The notes below the pieces were generated by a model, which saw nothing but the letters and a program-made list of their open reading frames with translations, had not been told where the DNA came from and did no database searches. A program made the position numbers and the translations under genes. 64,000 bases of DNA, from positions 1 through 64,000 of the forward strand of contig JBQCHG010000029.1 in NCBI GenBank assembly GCA_051954935.1, in the 5' to 3' direction. Positions 1-8,320 of this stretch are shown here, piece by piece (positions within the stretch are counted from its first letter, which is position 1; every line of letters starts with the position of its first letter). This DNA comes from 66-474 sp051954935. GTDB taxonomy: Bacteria; Pseudomonadota; Gammaproteobacteria; Xanthomonadales; Rhodanobacteraceae.

Positions 1-376
<376 letters not shown>

Positions 377-531
377 AAGGTTTCGACGATCTGGCGATCG
401 TCTGTTTCTTTGAAGGTCCGAAACCCAACTCAGCAATTCATCGCTGAATCACTTGAGTTTTAAGGTTTGGACGCTTGCATTGATGGACTTGCATCCATCC
501 GCAAGGCGCCCACACAAGTCACCTGCGCACA

Positions 532-545
532 CTGTCAAAGATCGC
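532..545 (-). promoter_or_regulatory. rRNA leader boxA antitermination element
   Basis: On the minus strand this reads GCGATCTTTGACAG, close to the boxA consensus GCTCTTTNACA, between the rrn promoter and the 16S gene. Known boxA elements recruit NusB and S10 to prevent Rho termination in rRNA operons. Placement and order agree with that role. Confidence 0.7.
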
Positions 546-556
546 GCTTCGCACTT

Positions 557-571
557 CGGCGGGTTCCGCCG
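557..571 (-). promoter_or_regulatory. rRNA leader boxB-like hairpin
   Basis: A perfect 6-bp stem with a 3-nt loop (CGGCGG-GTT-CCGCCG on the plus strand) lies just upstream of boxA in the transcript, the boxB-boxA order of bacterial rRNA leaders. Confidence 0.5.
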
Positions 572-605
572 CGCGCCCCAGGACATTTCGTCGAGGGAGC
601 CGACA

Positions 606-633
606 ATCATACAACACATTCCGGAGCTGTCAA
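606..633 (-). promoter_or_regulatory. rrn promoter
   Basis: The minus strand reads TTGACA, a 16-nt spacer, then TATGAT, a near-consensus sigma-70 promoter with the 16-bp spacing typical of stable RNA promoters. Transcription would start near 598 and give a leader of about 220 nt before the 16S gene. It lies about 150 bp from the start of the divergent DUF192 gene. Confidence 0.8.
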
Positions 634-776
634 CACTGCCGGGCCATGTTTTTCGTCGGCCGCTTTCCCGACAGACCGTGCCGCCGGGTCCGAAAGAATA
701 GCGCGAACGTGGTGGGCTTGTGAAGCCCCCGCGGCCGGTCGCGTTACACTGGACCGGTCAAAAGGAGAACGACTTC

Positions 777-1253
777 ATGCGCGTATCGCTCGCATTCTTC
801 TGTTCGCTCGTCCTGACTTCGCTATCCGCAGCGTGCGCGATCGCACCGGCACACTCCGCACCGGCATCCGGCGGCGCCGCAGTGGTGCTGCGCGGACATC
901 GATTCGGCGTCGAGATCGCGGCTGATGACGCCAGTCGCGAGCACGGCCTGATGGATCGCACCTCCATGCCGGCCGATCACGGCATGTTGTTCGTGTTCCC
1001 GAGCTCCGCGGTACAAACCTTCTGGATGAAGGACACGCTGATCCCGTTGGACATGCTGTTCCTGGATGCCCACCACCGGATCGTGACGGTGCAAGCAAAC
1101 GCGCAGCCGTGCAGGGTCGCTCCGTGCGAGATCTATCCGAGCACGCAGCCCGCGCGTTACGTACTGGAGTTGAACGGCGGCGTGGCCGCAAAACTGGGCG
1201 TGCACGAAGGCGACGTCGCGAAGTTCATCAACGTGCCGCCGACGACGCATTGA
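777..1253 (+). CDS. DUF192 family exported protein
   Basis: 158 residues when started at the ATG preceded by AAGGAG about seven bases upstream; the longer reading from a GTG at 720 lacks a binding site. Residues 1-27 form a signal peptide (basic start, hydrophobic core, alanine-rich cleavage region). A cysteine occurs in SLSAAC but does not fit a strict lipobox. The remainder is a DUF192 domain, with the hallmark MDRTSMPADHGMLFVFP and a WMKDTLIPLDMLF stretch. DUF192 proteins are small beta proteins of unknown function found in bacteria and archaea. A short gene on the other strand may overlap its 3' end. Confidence 0.88.
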   Translation: MRVSLAFFCSLVLTSLSAACAIAPAHSAPASGGAAVVLRGHRFGVEIAADDASREHGLMDRTSMPADHGMLFVFPSSAVQTFWMKDTLIPLDMLFLDAHHRIVTVQANAQPCRVAPCEIYPSTQPARYVLELNGGVAAKLGVHEGDVAKFINVPPTTH

Positions 1254-1375
1254 TCCTCTTCGCCCTCGCACGCGAAATGCGCGCAGGGCACACCCACGTG
1301 ATAGGGCACCAGCGGGCCCGGCATGGCTTCGCCGGCATCGAACCAGCGATCATCGAATGGTACGAACTGAAGCAT
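1157..1375 (-). CDS. Small hypothetical protein (uncertain)
   Basis: A 72-residue reading starting MLQFVPFDDRW, with a good ribosome binding site (GAGGGAG) upstream of its ATG. Its first 45 or so codons lie in otherwise empty DNA between DUF192 and rubredoxin and use mostly G or C at third positions, like real genes here. The last 32 codons run antisense to the end of the DUF192 gene, a 97-bp convergent overlap that is unusual. It lies 144 bp downstream of rubredoxin in the same direction. Function unknown; it could still be a chance reading frame. Confidence 0.4.
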   Translation of the reverse strand: MLQFVPFDDRWFDAGEAMPGPLVPYHVGVPCAHFACEGEEDQCVVGGTLMNFATSPSCTPSFAATPPFNSST

Positions 1376-1519
1376 GGCGCGCTCCCTCGTTGGACGCACG
1401 ACCATTCCAGCATTCGCGTGTGCAGGCGCGGTGACCTGAATGTGGCGCGGCGGTGACGAATAGAGGAAATCGCGTGAGCACTGCCGCGCAACATGCGGTA
1501 CGCAGCAGCTTTGCGCAGC

Positions 1520-1714
1520 TCAGACCTCGATCATCTCGAAATCATCCTTGGTCACGCCGCAGTCAGGACAAGTCCAGGTGTCCGGAATGTCTTCCCAGCG
1601 CGTGCCCGGCGCGATGCCCTCTTCCGGCAACCCGGCTTCCTCGTCGTAGATGAAGCCGCACACCACGCACATGAACTTGCGGTAGGCCTCGACGGGTGCG
1701 CCGGTTGCGGTCAT
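1520..1714 (-). CDS. rubA: Rubredoxin
   Basis: 64 residues, slightly longer than the usual 53-55 because of about ten extra N-terminal residues. The two iron-binding knuckles are intact: CVVCG near residue 16 and CPDCG near residue 49, with the conserved YDEEAG and W..IP..W.CP surroundings. Rubredoxins bind one iron through four cysteines and carry single electrons in the cytoplasm, for example to alkane hydroxylases or peroxide and superoxide reductases. No reductase gene is adjacent. Divergent from thiE with about 90 bp between them. Confidence 0.96.
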   Translation of the reverse strand: MTATGAPVEAYRKFMCVVCGFIYDEEAGLPEEGIAPGTRWEDIPDTWTCPDCGVTKDDFEMIEV

Positions 1715-1807
1715 GATTCTTCGTTGCTGGGGCGGATGACTTCCCTATTCTCGCAAGATGCGCCGCTCCATGAAAGCGCGGCGCCCGGGCCATTCAGGAG
1801 ACGCCGC

Positions 1808-2440
1808 GTGTTTCATCCGCTGCTGCGCCGTCGCGGACTGTACGCAATCACCAACGGGCCGCGCATGGATCTGCTTGAGGCTGCGCGCGCATCGCTGAGC
1901 GGCGGTGCACGGATTCTGCAATATCGTGACAAGGGTTCCGATGGCGCCCGGCGATTGCAGGAGGCACGGGCGCTCGCGCAACTTTGTGCGGATTTCGATG
2001 TTCCGCTGATCGTCAACGACGACGTGGATCTCGCGTTTGCGAGCGGCGCCACCGGCGTGCACCTCGGTGAAGGCGACGTCGGCATCATGGAGGCACGCGC
2101 TCGGCTCGGCACGCAGGCCATCATCGGCGTGTCCTGCTACGACTCGCTGCACCGCGCGCGCGATGCTGCGGCGGCCAGCGCGGATTACCTCGCCTTCGGC
2201 GCGTTCTTTCCTTCCCCGACCAAGCCTTGGGCGCGTCGGGCGACGCCGGAATTGCTCCGCGAGGCGAAAGCGTTCGGATTGCCGCTGGTGGCGATTGGCG
2301 GCATCACATCAGACAATGGCGGGCCGTTGATCGATGCCGGCGCGGATCATCTCGCAGTGGTCTCGGCGGTCTTCGATGCGACCGATATTCGCGCGGCGGC
2401 GCAGCGCCTTGCTGATCTTTTCCAGGTACATCCGTCATGA
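1808..2440 (+). CDS. thiE: Thiamine-phosphate synthase
   Basis: 210 residues from a GTG start placed by GGAG about seven bases upstream and by family length. It joins hydroxymethylpyrimidine diphosphate and thiazole phosphate to make thiamine phosphate in the cytoplasm. Visible are LYAITNGP at the start, QYRDKG (diphosphate binding), LIVNDDVDLA, GVHLGEGD, IGVSCY, the FGAFFPSPTKP loop and VAIGGIT, all in the order expected for the TIM barrel. The stop overlaps the next start as ATGA, so hemL is probably translated in coupling. thiC of the same pathway lies about 14 kb away on the other strand. Confidence 0.95.
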   Translation: MFHPLLRRRGLYAITNGPRMDLLEAARASLSGGARILQYRDKGSDGARRLQEARALAQLCADFDVPLIVNDDVDLAFASGATGVHLGEGDVGIMEARARLGTQAIIGVSCYDSLHRARDAAAASADYLAFGAFFPSPTKPWARRATPELLREAKAFGLPLVAIGGITSDNGGPLIDAGADHLAVVSAVFDATDIRAAAQRLADLFQVHPS

Positions 2441-3723
2441 CCACCAATCACGAACTCTTTCAGCGCGCGCAACTGTTGCTTCCCGGCGGCGTGGACTCTC
2501 CAGTGCGTGCGTTCAAATCCGTCGGCGGCGAGCCGTTCTTCAGCGCACGCGCAGACGGCGCCTGTCTGTGGGACGTGGAAGGCAGGCGCTACATCGACTA
2601 CGTCGGCTCGTGGGGGCCGATGATCGTCGGCCACAACCACCCGCGCGTGCGCGAGGCGGTCGAGCGCGCGGTGCGCGATGGCTTGTCGTTCGGCACGCCG
2701 TGCCCGGCGGAAGTCGCCATGGCCGAGGCGATCGCCACGCTGGTGCCATCGGTGGAAATGGTGCGGATGGTCAACTCCGGCACCGAGGCCACGATGGCGG
2801 CGATCCGCCTGGCACGCGGTGCGACCGGCCGCGAGCGCATCGTCAAGTTCGAAGGCTGCTATCACGGCCACGGCGATTCGTTCCTGGTGAAGGCCGGTTC
2901 AGGCGCGTTGACGCTCGGCGTGCCCGATTCGCCGGGCGTGCCGCGGGCGCTGGCGGATCTCACTTCCACGCTGCCCTACAACGATGTCGAGGCCGCGCGC
3001 GCGCTGTTCGATGAATCGGGCGACGAGATCGCATGCGTGATCGTGGAGCCGGTGGTCGGCAACATGAACTGCATTTTGCCGCGCGAGGGCTTCCTGCAAG
3101 CCTTGCGCGAGCTTTGCACGCGCGAGGGCGCACTGCTGATCCTGGATGAAGTGATGACCGGCTTCCGCGTGGCGCCCGGCGGCGCGCAGGAGCTGTTCGG
3201 CATCGCGCCCGACCTCACCACTTTCGGCAAGATCATCGGCGGCGGCATGCCGGTGGGCGCCTACGGCGGGCGTCGCGAACTGATGCGGCAGATCGCGCCC
3301 AGCGGGCCGATTTACCAGGCGGGCACTTTGAGCGGCAATCCGGTGGCGATGGCCGCGGGACTGGCGATGCTGGAACTGATCCGCGAACCAGGGTTCCACG
3401 CCGAACTCGAGAACAAGACGCGCGCATTTGCCGATGGTCTGCTCGCCTGCGCGAGGGAAGCCGGCGTGCCGTTTTCGGTGAACCACGTCTGCGGCATGTT
3501 CGGCCTGTTCTTCACCTCGGAAAAGGTGGAAACGTACGCTCAGGCGACAGCCTGTGACATTGCCGCATTCCGCCGCTTCTTCCACGCCATGCTTGAGCGG
3601 GGCGTGTACTTCGCGCCGAGCGCGTTCGAAGCCGGATTCATGTCCGCCGCGCACTCGGATCGGGATATCGCCGACACTCTGGAGGCCGCGCGCGCGGCAT
3701 TCCGGATCACCGCCGCGGGCTGA
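2437..3723 (+). CDS. hemL: Glutamate-1-semialdehyde 2,1-aminomutase
   Basis: 428 residues, normal family length. It converts glutamate-1-semialdehyde to 5-aminolevulinate in the C5 route to haem, using pyridoxal phosphate. Visible are the substrate region LLPGGVDSPVRAFK, the cofactor region NSGTEA, the LDEVMTGFR metal/cofactor strand and TTFGKIIGGGMPVGAYGG, which carries the Schiff-base lysine. The ATG overlaps the thiE stop by four bases, so both genes form one operon. No terminator is evident before the next gene. Confidence 0.97.
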   Translation: MTTNHELFQRAQLLLPGGVDSPVRAFKSVGGEPFFSARADGACLWDVEGRRYIDYVGSWGPMIVGHNHPRVREAVERAVRDGLSFGTPCPAEVAMAEAIATLVPSVEMVRMVNSGTEATMAAIRLARGATGRERIVKFEGCYHGHGDSFLVKAGSGALTLGVPDSPGVPRALADLTSTLPYNDVEAARALFDESGDEIACVIVEPVVGNMNCILPREGFLQALRELCTREGALLILDEVMTGFRVAPGGAQELFGIAPDLTTFGKIIGGGMPVGAYGGRRELMRQIAPSGPIYQAGTLSGNPVAMAAGLAMLELIREPGFHAELENKTRAFADGLLACAREAGVPFSVNHVCGMFGLFFTSEKVETYAQATACDIAAFRRFFHAMLERGVYFAPSAFEAGFMSAAHSDRDIADTLEAARAAFRITAAG

Positions 3724-3840
3724 CCGTGGCATGCTAGCGAGCACGAATAATCTTTACACATAGAGCACTTCACTAATTGGTCGAAGCGTCCATGATCGTT
3801 GAAGCCGCGCTCCCGCGGCATCAAACGGAAGGAACTGGAC

Positions 3841-4500
3841 ATGAAACCACTCTCCCTTGTTTGCGGCCTGGCACTGGGCCTGGTGCTCACCGCAACCGCA
3901 CCCCACGCGTTGGCGGCTGACCTCGCGATGGCACCCGCTGCCGCCCCTGCCACCAGCGAAGCGGCCGCGCCCAAACTACACGCGGCCATGCGTACGCTGT
4001 GGCATGGCCACATCGTGCATACGCGCGCCTATGTCGACGCAGTGGAAGCAGGCGACCAGGCGGCGGCCAAGAAGGCGGCCGATGATGTCGTCGCCAATGC
4101 CAAGCAGATCGCCGATGCAGTTGCAGGCTTCTACGGCAAGCCCGCGGGCGAGCAGATGCTGAAACTGCTGGCCGGTCACTGGGGCGGCGTGAAGGCGTAC
4201 ACCGATGCCACGCACAGTGGCGACAAGGCCGCGCAGCAGAAGGCGGAGCAGGATATGGCCAGCAACGCAAGCGCGATCGCGAAATTCCTCGCCGGCGCCA
4301 ATCCCAACCTGCCGGAAGCGACCGTGCGTGGCCTCCTGATGATGCACGTGTCCGATCACGAGACGCATATCGGCGAAATCATGGCGGGCAACAAAGCCGC
4401 CGCTGCGAAGACATGGCAGCACATGGAGGCGCACATGAACACCATCGCCGATGCGCTGGCCGATGGCATCGCCAAGCAGTTTCCCGACAAGGCCTCATGA
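3841..4500 (+). CDS. Secreted histidine-rich helical protein, function unknown
   Basis: 219 residues from an ATG with GGAAGGA upstream; residues 1-26 are a signal peptide ending in ALA. The mature part is almost wholly helical and resembles a widespread uncharacterised family that I recall from Bacillus and others, with the pattern LW..H...TR, FYG..AG..ML.LL..H, IA.FL.GANPN, LL..H...H and a final H..M..IADALADGI..QFP. The repeated histidines at similar helix positions look like a hemerythrin-like or other metal- or cofactor-binding four-helix bundle, but that is inference. The stop overlaps the start of the SufR-like regulator (ATGA), so the two are co-translated. Confidence 0.75.
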   Translation: MKPLSLVCGLALGLVLTATAPHALAADLAMAPAAAPATSEAAAPKLHAAMRTLWHGHIVHTRAYVDAVEAGDQAAAKKAADDVVANAKQIADAVAGFYGKPAGEQMLKLLAGHWGGVKAYTDATHSGDKAAQQKAEQDMASNASAIAKFLAGANPNLPEATVRGLLMMHVSDHETHIGEIMAGNKAAAAKTWQHMEAHMNTIADALADGIAKQFPDKAS

Positions 4501-5159
4501 GCCCATCACCCGCCAGCCATCATCAGCCCGGAGATACGCAACGGCGTCTGTTGCGCTGCCTGCTGCAGGTCCCGCAAGGCAGGACCGTCGAAGAGCTGTG
4601 CGGCGCGCTGGGCATTACCCACAACGCGGTCAGGCAGCACCTGGCCGCGTTGCTGGGAGCGGGTTTCATCGAACGCGGCGAAGCACGTCCCAGCGGTGGC
4701 AGGCCGCGCGCGGTCTATGTGCTGCTGCCCGCCGGGCGCGAATTGTTCCCGCGCAACTATGGGCTGATCGCCGGCGGCATGCTCGAATTCCTCTATGCGC
4801 ACCAAGGCGCACCCGCCGTGCAGGCCATGCTCGCCGAAATGGGCGCAAGACTCGGTGCAGCCGCAGGGCAGCGCATCATCGACAGCAAGGATCCGCAAGT
4901 CGTCGCCGACGCGTTGGCCGAACAGCTCGACGCGCTCGGCTACGAGGCTCAGGCGTTGCATCGCGACGAGCGCGGCGAAGTGGAGGCATGGAACTGCGTG
5001 TTTCATGCGCTGGCCAAAGCGCACCCGGACGTCTGCCGTTTCGATATCGCCTTCATGCAGGCCGCGACCGGGCGCAAAATCCAGCACACCGCCTGCATGT
5101 TGCGCGGCAGCCCGGCGTGCCGCTTCCGCATCGGCACGCCGCTGCCGCCATCGGGGTGA
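4497..5159 (+). CDS. SufR-like winged-helix regulator with putative Fe-S site
   Basis: 220 residues. An N-terminal winged helix (about 17-80; GRTVEELCGALGITHNAVRQ is the recognition region, followed by the wing GRPRAVY) is followed by a C-terminal sensor region with four cysteines: C167, C180, C200 and C208. The C-x12-C spacing of the first pair matches what I recall for cyanobacterial SufR, which binds a 4Fe-4S cluster and represses suf genes, and length also matches (about 216). No suf or isc genes are visible here. Start overlaps the upstream stop by four bases, so it probably controls or reports on the secreted protein or its own operon. Target inferred only. Confidence 0.78.
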   Translation: MSPSPASHHQPGDTQRRLLRCLLQVPQGRTVEELCGALGITHNAVRQHLAALLGAGFIERGEARPSGGRPRAVYVLLPAGRELFPRNYGLIAGGMLEFLYAHQGAPAVQAMLAEMGARLGAAAGQRIIDSKDPQVVADALAEQLDALGYEAQALHRDERGEVEAWNCVFHALAKAHPDVCRFDIAFMQAATGRKIQHTACMLRGSPACRFRIGTPLPPSG

Positions 5160-5228
5160 TTTCGGCAGCCTACGCGATCCGCTTCCCGCTATCCTGAAGC
5201 GACTCGCTTCGGGAAGTTCTCCGTGACA

Positions 5229-6347
5229 ATGAAATTCGACACGCTTGCAGTGCACGCCGGCGCGGAGCCGGATCCGCAAACCGGCGCCTTGTCGCCGCCG
5301 ATCCATCTGTCCACCACGTTCCTGCACGGCCCCGCCGGCGAGCGCACGGAAGGTCTCGAGTACCAGCGCGAGGATCACCCGACGCAGCGCCGCCTCCAGG
5401 AGGCGCTCGCCGCCCTCGAAGGCGGCGAATGCGCGCTGGCGTTCGCCTCCGGCATGGCGGCGATCACCGCGATGCTGGAATCATTGCCGCGCGGTTCGCG
5501 TGCGATCATCCCGGACGACTGCTACAGCGGATTGCGTGCGCTGGCGAAGGAATTCCTGCCCGAGCGCGGCATCGAAGCCATCTCGGTGGACCTGGCCGAT
5601 CTCGACGCCGCGCGCGCCGCCTGCGCGCAGGGTGTGACATTGATGTGGGTGGAAACGCCTTCCAATCCGCGCATGAAGATCTGCGACATCGCGGCACTGG
5701 CGCAAATCGCGCACGACCATGGCGCTCTGCTGGTTTGCGACAACACCTTTGCGACTCCGGTGCTGCAGCGCCCCCTCCAATTGGGCGCTGACGTCGTGAT
5801 GCACTCGACCACCAAGTATTTCGGCGGCCACAGTGACGTGCTTGGCGGTGCGCTGGTGTTCGCGCGCGGCGGCCAATGGCATGAGCGCGTCGCGCACAGA
5901 CGCCACATCACCGGCGCCACGTTCGCACCTTTTTCCGCATGGCTGACCTTGCGCGGTTGCCGCTCGCTGCCCGCGCGGATGCGCCTGCATTGCGCCAATG
6001 CTGCGCGCCTGGCGGCCTTCCTCGTCAGCCATCCGGGGATCGAACGAGTCAACTATCCGGGGCTGGAACAGCACCCGGGCCATGCCATCGCCGCGCGGCA
6101 GATGCGCGAGTTCGGAGGCATGTTGAGCGTCCAGGTACGCGGCGGCCGCGAAGCGACGCTGGCCGTCGCCGGCAAGCTGAAGCTTTTCTACAACGCCACG
6201 AGCCTGGGCGGCTGCGAATCGCTGGTCGAGCATCGCGCGTCCGTCGAAGGCGCGAATCCGGTCTCGCCGCAGAACCTGCTGCGCTTGTCGGTCGGGCTGG
6301 AGGACGTGGAAGACCTGATCGCAGACTGGAAGCAGGCGTTGGGCTGA
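5229..6347 (+). CDS. Cystathionine gamma-synthase/lyase family PLP enzyme
   Basis: 372 residues from the ATG; a GTG two codons earlier is equally possible. Cys/Met metabolism PLP-dependent fold: FASGMAAI (phosphate cup), WVETPSNPRMKICDI, VCDNTFATPVLQ with the cofactor aspartate, and STTKYFGGHSD where K196 should form the Schiff base. The C-terminal SLGGCESLVEHRAS and LRLSVGLEDVEDLI are typical. Whether it acts as synthase (homoserine ester plus cysteine) or lyase cannot be decided from motifs. It stands 70 bp after the SufR-like gene and converges with the Lon-domain gene, whose stop is only two bases away. Confidence 0.9.
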   Translation: MKFDTLAVHAGAEPDPQTGALSPPIHLSTTFLHGPAGERTEGLEYQREDHPTQRRLQEALAALEGGECALAFASGMAAITAMLESLPRGSRAIIPDDCYSGLRALAKEFLPERGIEAISVDLADLDAARAACAQGVTLMWVETPSNPRMKICDIAALAQIAHDHGALLVCDNTFATPVLQRPLQLGADVVMHSTTKYFGGHSDVLGGALVFARGGQWHERVAHRRHITGATFAPFSAWLTLRGCRSLPARMRLHCANAARLAAFLVSHPGIERVNYPGLEQHPGHAIAARQMREFGGMLSVQVRGGREATLAVAGKLKLFYNATSLGGCESLVEHRASVEGANPVSPQNLLRLSVGLEDVEDLIADWKQALG

Positions 6348-6349
6348 GA

Positions 6350-6940
6350 TCAATCCTTTTGGAAGCGTGGAAGGGCGTCGCGCAGCACGCGCAGCCGCTC
6401 CAAGGGATCGGTGAGTTCCAGCAAGTGCTGGCGCTCGACCGGCTTGAGCGGCAGGAACTCCGCCAGGCGAAAGCCCACCCAGCTCGCATCGTCATAGCGT
6501 TCGCGCGGCGCGTCGCGCCACCAGCCGCCTGCCTGCTCGACCAGCCGCTCAAGAATGTCGGCGAGCAGGCCGAATTCAGGCGGTACCGGCAGCACGGGTT
6601 CATCCGGCCAATAGCGCACGTCGCCACGCACCAGACCGTTGTCGCGCCCGCGCGTGCGCAACACCCGGAAGCGCGCGCCGCCTTCCACGCTGATGCCGAG
6701 CAGGCCGTCAGGTTGCGAATAGAAATCGGTGACGCGCGCCAGCGTACCGACCGCGGCCGGTACCGCGGGCGCGCCGGCTTCGCTGCCTTTCAGGATCAGG
6801 CAGATGCCGAAGCAACTCTGGTCGCGCGTGCAGTCGCGCACCATCTGCAGATAGCGCTGCTCGAAGATCCGCAACCCCAACGGGCCGCCGGGGAACAACA
6901 CGGTACCCAGCGGGAACAGCGGAATATCTTCGTTCGTCAC
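6350..6940 (-). CDS. Lon substrate-binding (LAN) domain protein
   Basis: 196 residues with a GTG start; residues 5-190 form a single Lon N-terminal domain (IPLFPLGTVLFPGGPLGLRIFEQRY at the beginning, then the beta-rich and helical halves). No ATPase or protease domain follows, so it is one of the stand-alone LON-domain proteins common in proteobacteria, whose partner and role are unknown. It is the last gene of the minus-strand run adk - membrane protein - mpl, 14 bp after mpl. Confidence 0.9.
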   Translation of the reverse strand: MTNEDIPLFPLGTVLFPGGPLGLRIFEQRYLQMVRDCTRDQSCFGICLILKGSEAGAPAVPAAVGTLARVTDFYSQPDGLLGISVEGGARFRVLRTRGRDNGLVRGDVRYWPDEPVLPVPPEFGLLADILERLVEQAGGWWRDAPRERYDDASWVGFRLAEFLPLKPVERQHLLELTDPLERLRVLRDALPRFQKD

Positions 6941-6954
6941 GCAGCCAGTGTATG

Positions 6955-8316
6955 TCAGCCCGCGGTGCGCAGCGCGTCGAGAAACCGCCGCGGTGCGTTC
7001 TCGAACCCGCCGTTGGACATGAACACCACGTGGTCGCCTGCACGCACCTGCTCACGCAGCGCGGCGATCAGCGCGTCCACATTGGGCGCGGTGCGTCCGC
7101 GGCCGGCGAGCGCGGCCGTGACGCGCTGCGCGTCCCATTTCAATTCCGGTCGTGCCAGGAACACCACCGCGTCCGCATCGCGCATGCTCGGCGCGAGCTC
7201 CGCCGCGTGCGCGCCGGCGCGCATGGAATTGGAGCGCGGCTCCATGCCGACCAGGATACGCGCGCTGCCGACTTTCGCCCGCAAGCCGGCCAGCGTAGTG
7301 GCGATCGCGGTCGGGTGATGGGCAAAGTCATCGTAGACGCGCACGCCGTTCACCTCGCCGACCTGCTCCATGCGCCGCTTCACGTTGGCGAATTCGGAGA
7401 AAGCTCGAAGCAACGGCGCTGGCGCGATGCCGGCCGCGTGCGCAGCGGCGAGTGCGGCCAGCGCGTTCATCACGTTGTGGCGGCCGAGCAGGCTCCAGCG
7501 CACTTCGCCGATGCGCTCACCGGAGCGAGTGACTTCGAATGCGGAGCCATCCGCTTCGAGCAGATGCGCGCGCCAGTCACCGGCGTCGATGCCGAAGGTC
7601 TCGACCGGCGTCCAGCAACCCATTGCCTGCACCTCGCGCAGGCGCCCGTCTTCCGCATTGACGATCAATCGCCCGCTGCCCGGAACGATGCGCACAAGGT
7701 GATGGAACTGGCGCTGGATCGCGGCGACATCCGGAAAGATGTCCGCGTGGTCGTATTCTAGGTTGTTGAGAATCGCGATGTCCGGGCGGTAGTGCACGAA
7801 CTTGGAGCGTTTGTCGAAAAAGGCGGTGTCGTACTCGTCCGCCTCGATCACGAAATGCTTGCCCGTCGCGAGCCTCGCCGACACGCTGAAATTTCCCGGC
7901 GCGCCACCGACCAAGAATCCGGGGTCCCTTGCCGCGCTTTCGAGCAAATGCGCCAGCAGACTCGTGGTAGTGGTCTTGCCGTGAGTGCCGGCGACCGCAA
8001 GCACCATGCGATCGCGCAAGAGGTTCTCGCCGAGCCACTGCGGCCCGGAAATGTAGGGCAGCCGCGCATCGAGCATGTATTCGATTGCCGGATTGCCACG
8101 CGAAAGCGCGTTGCCCACGATCACCAGATCGGGCGCGGGTTGCAGATGTTCCGCCGCGTAGCCTTCCATCAATGTGATGCCGAGCGCACGCAGCTGGTCG
8201 CTCATGGGCGGGTAGACATTTGCATCCGAACCAGTGACATCGAAGCCGAGTTCGCGCGCCAGCGCCGCGATGCCGCCCATGAAGGTGCCGCAGATGCCGA
8301 GGATATGGATGCGCAT
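6955..8316 (-). CDS. mpl: UDP-N-acetylmuramate:L-Ala-gamma-D-Glu-meso-DAP ligase (murein peptide ligase)
   Basis: 453 residues, matching E. coli Mpl (457). It reattaches recovered murein tripeptide to UDP-MurNAc, bypassing MurC-E, in the cytoplasm. Start chosen at MRIHILGICGTFMGG, which begins the Rossmann fold; the reading frame is open 29 codons further up but overlaps the upstream gene. The Mur ligase P-loop is AGTHGKTTTTSLLA, followed by the EADEYDTAFFDKRSKF carbamate/metal region, NNLEYDHADIF and the C-terminal domain YDDFAHHPTAI. Four bases separate it from the upstream membrane protein, so it is in the adk operon. Confidence 0.95.
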   Translation of the reverse strand: MRIHILGICGTFMGGIAALARELGFDVTGSDANVYPPMSDQLRALGITLMEGYAAEHLQPAPDLVIVGNALSRGNPAIEYMLDARLPYISGPQWLGENLLRDRMVLAVAGTHGKTTTTSLLAHLLESAARDPGFLVGGAPGNFSVSARLATGKHFVIEADEYDTAFFDKRSKFVHYRPDIAILNNLEYDHADIFPDVAAIQRQFHHLVRIVPGSGRLIVNAEDGRLREVQAMGCWTPVETFGIDAGDWRAHLLEADGSAFEVTRSGERIGEVRWSLLGRHNVMNALAALAAAHAAGIAPAPLLRAFSEFANVKRRMEQVGEVNGVRVYDDFAHHPTAIATTLAGLRAKVGSARILVGMEPRSNSMRAGAHAAELAPSMRDADAVVFLARPELKWDAQRVTAALAGRGRTAPNVDALIAALREQVRAGDHVVFMSNGGFENAPRRFLDALRTAG

Positions 8317-8320
8317 GCGA

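Noticed and set aside
720..776. Upstream GTG start for the DUF192 gene
   Set aside because: It would put 19 charged residues before the signal peptide and has no SD; the ATG at 777 has AAGGAG.
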